Part shown: piece after piece, positions 5,741-7,349 of the stretch
Numbering within the stretch: position 1 is the first letter of the stretch
How the letters are laid out: the number at the start of each line of letters is the position of its first letter
From: an uncultured Helicobacteraceae bacterium
GTDB taxonomy: Bacteria > Campylobacterota > Campylobacteria > Campylobacterales > Sulfurimonadaceae
Assembly (NCBI GenBank): GCA_903903705.1
Contig: CAIUZU010000346.1
Span: 1-7,349 of the forward strand
Direction: 5' to 3'
DNA: 7,349 nt
The notes under the pieces: model-generated
Database searches by the model: none
The model's input: the letters and a program-made list of their open reading frames with translations, nothing else
Told to the model about the DNA's origin: nothing
Made by a program: the position numbers and the translations under genes

Positions 5741-6762
5741 GTGCGAGGCGGAAATGCCCAAGCGAAAAAAACGCGAATGGCCATTCCCGCATTGCCAAAA
5801 TCCGCTGTGGACGAAGAAAATGCGTTGAGTATCGTGGGAATCGATAAGGCTGAACTCGAATCTTTAATCGCATCTGGTGTTTTTGCGCCACCAACTAACG
5901 GAGTTTGGCTGCCAGAGGATATTCGAAAACTGAGGTGTTTACTTGAATATCTTTTGACTATTGATGAAGCATCGCAACTTGTTGCGCCTCTGGGAGTTAC
6001 TAAGGGTCATTGTGCTGCTGTGAATTACGAAGTGCAGATTACAAATGCTGAAATGTTGACTGCATTTTTGTCTGGAATATTGCCTTGCTCGAGCATTGAC
6101 AGTGCAGCGCTTGTCTTGTTTCTGAAGTAAGTTTGAAAGAATTTCGAGCGAAGTATGTTACGGCATCAGAATTGGGTGTTCTGCATAAACTGTCTTCTCG
6201 AATCATACCTGCAAGGTTGCGTTCTGTTGGTGTGGAACCAGTTGGAGGGCCTGAACTTGATGGAACAATTATCTATATTTTTGAGCGCTCGAAAGTGGCT
6301 GAAGTAAGAAACATTCGGCTCACGAAAGATGAATTCGAGAAGGCGAGTAAATCTGTGCGGTCAAATTGTCGAGATTACGCTCAGGGATTTCTCTCCTTGA
6401 AGCAAACAATGAAGATATTAAACTTTAGCAAACATGAAATTTCGGAGTTAGAAAAACGTGGCTTCTTAAAGCGCGTTAAGCTCTAGGGTAGAATGGGGCG
6501 TGAAGTCTATTATGCGGAACAGTTGGTGTCTGATTTTTGCTCTGACATAATTAAATCCAAAAAGTATATTAGTTACGCCGAAATGATTTCGGTATTGAAA
6601 TGTAAGCGTTATCAGCAAGTACTGCACCGCTGGGTCGCTCGAAAACTTTTGACCCCTTTCGATACTGGTTTTTCGTAGTTGTTCCTGAAACGTGAAGTGG
6701 AAGCATGTAGGCGCGATGCGGAAGAATTTCTGCTACGCATGGCCCCGCCATTGACGGCCTGA
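5741..6762 (+). pseudogene. decayed multi-helix-turn-helix DNA-binding protein, possibly TniQ-like C-terminal region
   Basis: Three open stretches join into one protein of about 340 residues: 5741-6127, then about 6100-6483, then 6487-6762. The first joint is a frame change between 6100 and 6130, which avoids the TAA at 6128. The other breaks are in-frame TAG codons at 6484-6486 and 6676-6678. I read five successive MerR/excisionase-like helix-turn-helix modules. Their cores are DEENALSIVGIDKAELESLI, LTIDEASQLVAPLGVTKGH, VTASELGVLHKLSSRIIPAR followed by GVEPVGGPELDG, LSLKQTMKILNFSKHEISEL followed by GREVYYAEQLVSDF, and YAEMISVLKCKRYQQVLHRW followed by LFLKREVEAC. Repeated modules with a GVEPVGGPxLDG wing remind me of the C-terminal parts of TniQ/TnsD-type transposition proteins. 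No zinc-finger TniQ core is visible upstream, so this would be a 5'-truncated relic. The TniQ link is recall, not proof. The frame after 6678 ends at TGA 6760-6762. Confidence 0.6.
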
Positions 6763-7077
6763 AAATTTATTTATTCTCCAAGGGGGAGCTGCTGAGATTT
6801 TTAGAGATGGACCCGAAATGTTAAGTTTGAAGACATTGGTGCTGTTGCCGACGGTTGAAAGTGAATGTCTATGGCGCTTGGAGCTTTATTGTCCACTTGA
6901 CGGACTGGACACGTGTCGTATCCGTCAACCGAATCCGCGGAGCTCCTTGAAATTTAGAATGCTGAAATGCAAAAGGTGGAAGGCGCCGAGCACTCTGGCT
7001 AGTTGCCGTGGGCAAGCGAAAACTTTTTCTCAAGCGAATTCATGATGTAAACCTTTTAGGTGATTAATTAAACCGAC
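6763..7077. other. stretch without an intact gene; short coding relics only
   Basis: No frame on either strand gives a convincing protein. In one forward frame, a stretch of 29 codons from GTG 6861 to TGA 6948-6950 reads VNVYGAWSFIVHLTDWTRVV and then SVNRIRGAP, which looks protein-like and contains the DWTRVV repeat. A neighbouring frame upstream (about 6811-6852) reads NVKFEDIGAVADG before a TGA. The two may be one small gene broken by a frameshift near 6855. I do not recognise it. A small CTCC/GGAG dyad lies at 6776-6788. The second 19-bp repeat copy (6901-6919) lies within the stretch. Confidence 0.4.
6901..6919 (+). repeat. 19-bp direct repeat, copy 2
   Basis: An exact second copy of CGGACTGGACACGTGTCGT, 1195 bases after copy 1, with the palindrome GACACGTGTC at 6908-6917. 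The two copies bracket the helix-turn-helix pseudogene. Fifty-one bases upstream of the start of the palindrome in each copy stands a similar GAAAGxGAATG (5662-5672 and 6857-6867), so the similarity may extend beyond the 19 bases. Confidence 0.9.
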
Positions 7078-7094
7078 TGGTATAATCATAGGAG
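7078..7094 (+). promoter_or_regulatory. extended -10 promoter and Shine-Dalgarno site of the toxin gene
   Basis: TGGTATAAT (7078-7086) is a perfect extended -10 (TGn then TATAAT). Its -35 is poor, as such promoters allow. GGAG (7091-7094) stands six bases before ATG 7101. If transcription starts about seven bases after the -10, the Shine-Dalgarno site is at or near the 5' end of the RNA, giving an almost minimal leader. Confidence 0.6.
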
Positions 7095-7100
7095 TAGTGT

Positions 7101-7349
7101 ATGACTGCCGTTTTGATGCGAGGTCGGGCCGCCAAGGTGCTGCGACAAGCTCCGGAAAACGTACAAATGGCTTTCTCTGTTTGGAAAGAGGAAGTTCAGT
7201 AGGCTGGCATTTCGGCGGCGCGAGCCAATTCGCTTTGGCACGATCATCCCCAGAAGGGTAACAAAGCAGGGCGGCGTTCGGTGTACTTGGATTACTCGTG
7301 GAGAGCCGAATACGTGATCGATAAAGCGACTGGAGCAATCACGGTTGAA
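7101..7349 (+). pseudogene. RelE/HigB-like type II toxin, interrupted by TAG and cut by the window edge
   Basis: From ATG 7101 the frame gives 33 codons ending in KEEVQ, then TAG at 7200-7202, then 49 further open codons in the same frame to the edge. The second part contains HDHPQKGNKAGRRSVYLDYS followed by WRAEYVID. This matches the core of RelE/HigB-like mRNA-cleaving toxins (G-x-x-x-G-x-R-S then a strand and W-R). The N-terminal helices (AAKVLRQAPENVQMAFSVWK) also fit. Such toxins are usually 90-110 residues long, so the gene is nearly complete at the edge. The antitoxin is not visible upstream and could follow downstream, as in HigBA. The TAG probably replaces a Gln or similar codon and inactivates the toxin unless it is read through or is a sequencing error. 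Confidence 0.6.

Noticed and set aside
6100..6135. Programmed -1 frameshift in the HTH gene
   Set aside because: No X XXY YYZ slippery heptamer or downstream stem is visible, and other lesions follow. Ordinary decay is simpler.
6818..7045. 75-codon forward frame
   Set aside because: It has no Shine-Dalgarno site and its translation is not protein-like; the more protein-like reading of 6861-6950 is in another frame.
7030..7338. 102-codon minus-strand frame
   Set aside because: It runs antisense to the RelE-like frame, which has a promoter, a Shine-Dalgarno site and family motifs; this one has none.

Overview
The window joins two unlike pieces of DNA at about position 5273. The left piece (1-5272) is AT-rich and densely packed and looks like a Campylobacterota genome close to Sulfurimonas or a relative. 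The evidence is a futalosine-pathway style menaquinone prenyltransferase, an FtsW/RodA-type gene and a miaA start of the kind seen there, short gaps, ATGA overlaps, and TTG starts. The right piece (5273-7349) is visibly more GC-rich, has different codon habits, and holds a tRNA plus broken accessory genes. It probably comes from another proteobacterium. That assignment is inference.

Left piece. A partial miaA on the minus strand diverges from a two-gene transporter operon on the plus strand: an APC-family amino acid permease, then an MFS permease that starts right after the permease's stop codon. A nested inverted repeat lies in the 193-base divergent gap. Next comes a tight four-gene run: mqnP, a conserved unknown protein, a membrane-anchored coiled-coil protein with a C-terminal helix-turn-helix-like segment, and the first third of ftsW/rodA. 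The mqnP/unknown and unknown/coiled-coil junctions are 4-base ATGA overlaps. The run combines quinone synthesis with envelope and cell-wall functions.

Right piece. The ftsW frame loses family similarity after residue 131. It runs into a 5-bp hairpin, a 14-bp tandem repeat and a tRNA-Arg(UCG) with encoded CCA and one T-stem mismatch. A long imperfect palindrome (about 5479-5672) abuts the tRNA 3' end. Then comes a decayed gene (5741-6762) encoding what I read as five consecutive helix-turn-helix modules, broken by one frameshift and two in-frame TAG codons. It is flanked by a perfect 19-bp direct repeat that contains a 10-bp palindrome. After about 340 bases with no intact gene, an extended -10 promoter and Shine-Dalgarno site lead into a RelE-like toxin frame, also cut by a TAG codon.

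The right piece may be a decaying mobile island inserted in ftsW, or the contig may be a chimeric assembly. The sequence alone does not decide. ftsW is normally essential and no end of an inserted element is visible at the junction, so chimerism must be excluded first.
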